Of a stretch of DNA of 64,000 nucleotides, positions 62,358 to 64,000 are shown one piece after another. Location: the NCBI RefSeq assembly GCF_030440535.1, contig NZ_CP047117.1:1612001-1676000 (forward strand), given 5' to 3'. The stretch's first letter is position 1. Each line of letters starts with the position of its first letter. The notes below the pieces were generated by a model. The model was not told the origin of the DNA. It made no database searches and saw only the letters and a list, made by a program, of their open reading frames with translations. Made by a program: the position numbers and the translations under genes. The DNA comes from Corynebacterium capitovis DSM 44611 (lineage in GTDB: Bacteria > Actinomycetota > Actinomycetes > Mycobacteriales > Mycobacteriaceae).

Positions 62358-64000
62358 ATGCCGCCCGACAGCCAGCTTCTGCGCGGCCACCTCGCGCCCA
62401 CGCCGCGCACGCTTATCGACGTCCTCACCACCACAGCACACGCCCACCCCACCGCCGCCGCCATCGACGACGGCACGGTGGTGACCTACTCCGAGCTGCT
62501 CGAGCAGGTGCGCGAGACCGCCGAGAGACTGCACTCCGGGGGGATGCGCCGCGGGGACCGGATCGGGGTGCGGATGTCCTCGGGAACCCGCGACCTCTAC
62601 ATCGCCATCCTCGCCACGATGTGGGCCGGATGCGCCTACGTCCCCGTTGACGCGGACGACCCCGACGAGCGCGCCGAGCTCGTGTTCGGGGAGGCCGGCA
62701 TTGACGGCATCTTCACCGACGACGGGTTCCGCCCGCTGGCACCCCGCCGCGACGGGGAGACCGAGCTGCCGACCCCCGACGACGACTGCTGGATCATTTT
62801 CACCTCCGGTTCCACCGGCACCCCGAAGGGGGTGGCGGTGACGCACCGTTCGGCGGCGGCGTTTGTCGACGCTGAAGCACGCCTGTTCTGCCAGGACGAC
62901 CCCCTCGGCACAGAAGACCGGGTTCTGGCCGGGCTGTCCGTCGCCTTCGACGCCTCGTGCGAGGAGATGTGGCTGGCCTGGGCGCACGGCGCCTGCCTCG
63001 TGCCGGCGCCGCGCTCGCTCGTGCGCTCCGGTCAAGACTTAGGCCCCTGGCTGATCCGCCGCGACATCACCGTCGTCTCCACCGTGCCCACGCTCGCCGG
63101 GCTCTGGCCCGCCGAAGCCCTCGACAACGTGCGCCTGCTCATCGTCGGCGGCGAGGCATGCTCGCAAGAGCTCGTCGAGCGCCTGGCCACCCCCGACCGC
63201 GAAATGTGGAATACCTACGGCCCGACGGAGGCGACCGTCGTCGCCTCGGCCGCGCGCCTGTCGCTGGGCCAGCCCGTCACCATCGGCTGGCCGCTCGACG
63301 GGTGGGACCTGGCAGTCGCCGAGGACGGTGAGCTCATCATCGGCGGCGTCGGCCTTGCTCGCTACGTGGACGAGGACAAAGACCGCGAGAAGTACGCGCC
63401 GGCCGCGGGGTGGCAGCGCGCCTACCGCACGGGCGACCACGTGCGCCTCACCGATGACGGGCTGGCATTCATCGGCCGCGCCGATGACCAGGTGAAGATC
63501 GGCGGCCGCCGCATCGAGCTGGGCGAAGTCGAGGCCAACGTGGCCGCCTTGCCCGGCGTGTACAACTCCGCCGTGGCGGTGCAGACCACCGGCGCCGGGG
63601 ACAAGGTGCTGGTGGGCTACGTCTCGCTGGACAACCCCGGGGAGTCCTGGGACGTCGCCGCCGCGCGCGAGCGCCTGGCGGAGACGATGCCCGCCGCCCT
63701 CGTGCCACGCATCCACGTCATGGAGGAGCTCCCCATCCGCACCTCCGGCAAGGTGGACAAGAAGGCCTTGCCCTGGCCGCTGCCCGCGGCGACGCTGGGG
63801 GAGGATTTCGGCCCCACCGAGTCCTGGCTCGCCGCGACCTGGGTCGACGTTCTAGGAGTGCCCGCCGAGTCCCGCGACGCCGACTTTTTCGAGGCCGGGG
63901 GCACATCCCTCGCCGCGGCCACCCTAGTGGCGCGCATACGCGAGCGGGTGCCGACGTTCGCCGTACGCGACCTCTACGACCACCCCCGCCTCGGCGCACT
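62358..64000 (+). CDS. Pls/PosA-like non-ribosomal peptide synthetase, N-terminal part
   Basis: Runs off the right edge; 547 codons are visible with no stop. Residues about 15-500 form an adenylation domain: FTSGSTGTPKGVAVTH (A3), FDASCEEMW (A4), NTYGPTEATV (A5), YRTGDHVRL (A7), GRADDQVKIGGRRIELGEVE (A8, 20 residues) and RTSGKVDKKALP (A10). A thiolation domain follows with GGTSLAAATLVARI, whose Ser would carry phosphopantetheine. There is no condensation domain ahead. This layout matches the large Pls/PosA-type synthetases of corynebacteria, with C-terminal membrane/acyltransferase-like parts outside the window. The amino acid used is unknown. Confidence 0.88.
   Translation, partial: MPPDSQLLRGHLAPTPRTLIDVLTTTAHAHPTAAAIDDGTVVTYSELLEQVRETAERLHSGGMRRGDRIGVRMSSGTRDLYIAILATMWAGCAYVPVDADDPDERAELVFGEAGIDGIFTDDGFRPLAPRRDGETELPTPDDDCWIIFTSGSTGTPKGVAVTHRSAAAFVDAEARLFCQDDPLGTEDRVLAGLSVAFDASCEEMWLAWAHGACLVPAPRSLVRSGQDLGPWLIRRDITVVSTVPTLAGLWPAEALDNVRLLIVGGEACSQELVERLATPDREMWNTYGPTEATVVASAARLSLGQPVTIGWPLDGWDLAVAEDGELIIGGVGLARYVDEDKDREKYAPAAGWQRAYRTGDHVRLTDDGLAFIGRADDQVKIGGRRIELGEVEANVAALPGVYNSAVAVQTTGAGDKVLVGYVSLDNPGESWDVAAARERLAETMPAALVPRIHVMEELPIRTSGKVDKKALPWPLPAATLGEDFGPTESWLAATWVDVLGVPAESRDADFFEAGGTSLAAATLVARIRERVPTFAVRDLYDHPRLGA

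Overview
This GC-rich, gene-dense window looks like a chromosomal core segment of a Corynebacterium. Neighbourhoods known from C. glutamicum and M. tuberculosis recur in order: a purine cluster (purM-purF-purL-purQ-purS-purC-purB-purD); a PhoS/PhoR-type two-component pair; thrE next to a histone-like gene and otsA/otsB with an IpsA-type LacI regulator; a zinc ABC transporter; rlmB-cysS-ispF-ispD-carD facing lpqE-radA-disA; and lysS-panC-like-DUF2520-DUF3180-folK-folB-folP-folE-ftsH-hpt-tilS-dacB facing ppa. Genus assignment rests on recalled synteny and protein similarity, not on a search. I see no insertion sequence, prophage, integrase, rRNA or CRISPR array. There is one tRNA. No stretch of 300 bases lacks a gene.

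Layout. 1-14.4 kb: de novo purine synthesis, mostly minus strand, interleaved with a double-hotdog thioesterase, a DUF2334 protein, a CinA-type deamidase, an oligopeptidase B-like peptidase and a lipoprotein. 14.4-17.3 kb: HIT protein, sensor kinase/response regulator, tRNA-Thr. 17.3-22.9 kb: amino acid export, Lys-rich DNA-binding candidate, trehalose synthesis, LacI regulator. 22.9-26.2 kb: zinc uptake behind a Zur-like operator, then a secreted-type esterase. 26.2-34.6 kb: tRNA/rRNA maturation, isoprenoid precursors, CarD, RadA and DisA. 34.6-41.8 kb: carbonic anhydrase, MutY, an unlisted tiny DUF4236 gene, lipase, ClpC and a GT87-type mannosyltransferase candidate. 41.8-46.9 kb: CHY zinc finger and a PTS operon (EIIBCA, antiterminator, enzyme I) preceded by a clear promoter, RAT element and terminator. 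47-59.6 kb: TM2 protein, lysS, folate genes, ftsH, hpt, tilS and dacB. 59.6-64 kb: pyrophosphatase, a class F-like sortase with an adjacent candidate substrate, rhodanese, MarR regulator and the start of a Pls/PosA-like NRPS that runs off the edge.

The most interesting items are: (1) the sortase next to a protein with a degenerate AAQTGD anchor; (2) a legible RNA antitermination switch controlling an operon that includes general PTS enzyme I; (3) a PanC-family protein that keeps HxGH but has lost several pantoate-site residues; (4) a DUF4236 micro-gene overlapping mutY; (5) repeated tail-to-tail gene pairs sharing one CTAG as both stop codons, and head-to-head pairs sharing one CATG as both start codons; (6) many apparently leaderless promoters. 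I did not find a convincing wholly new multigene system.
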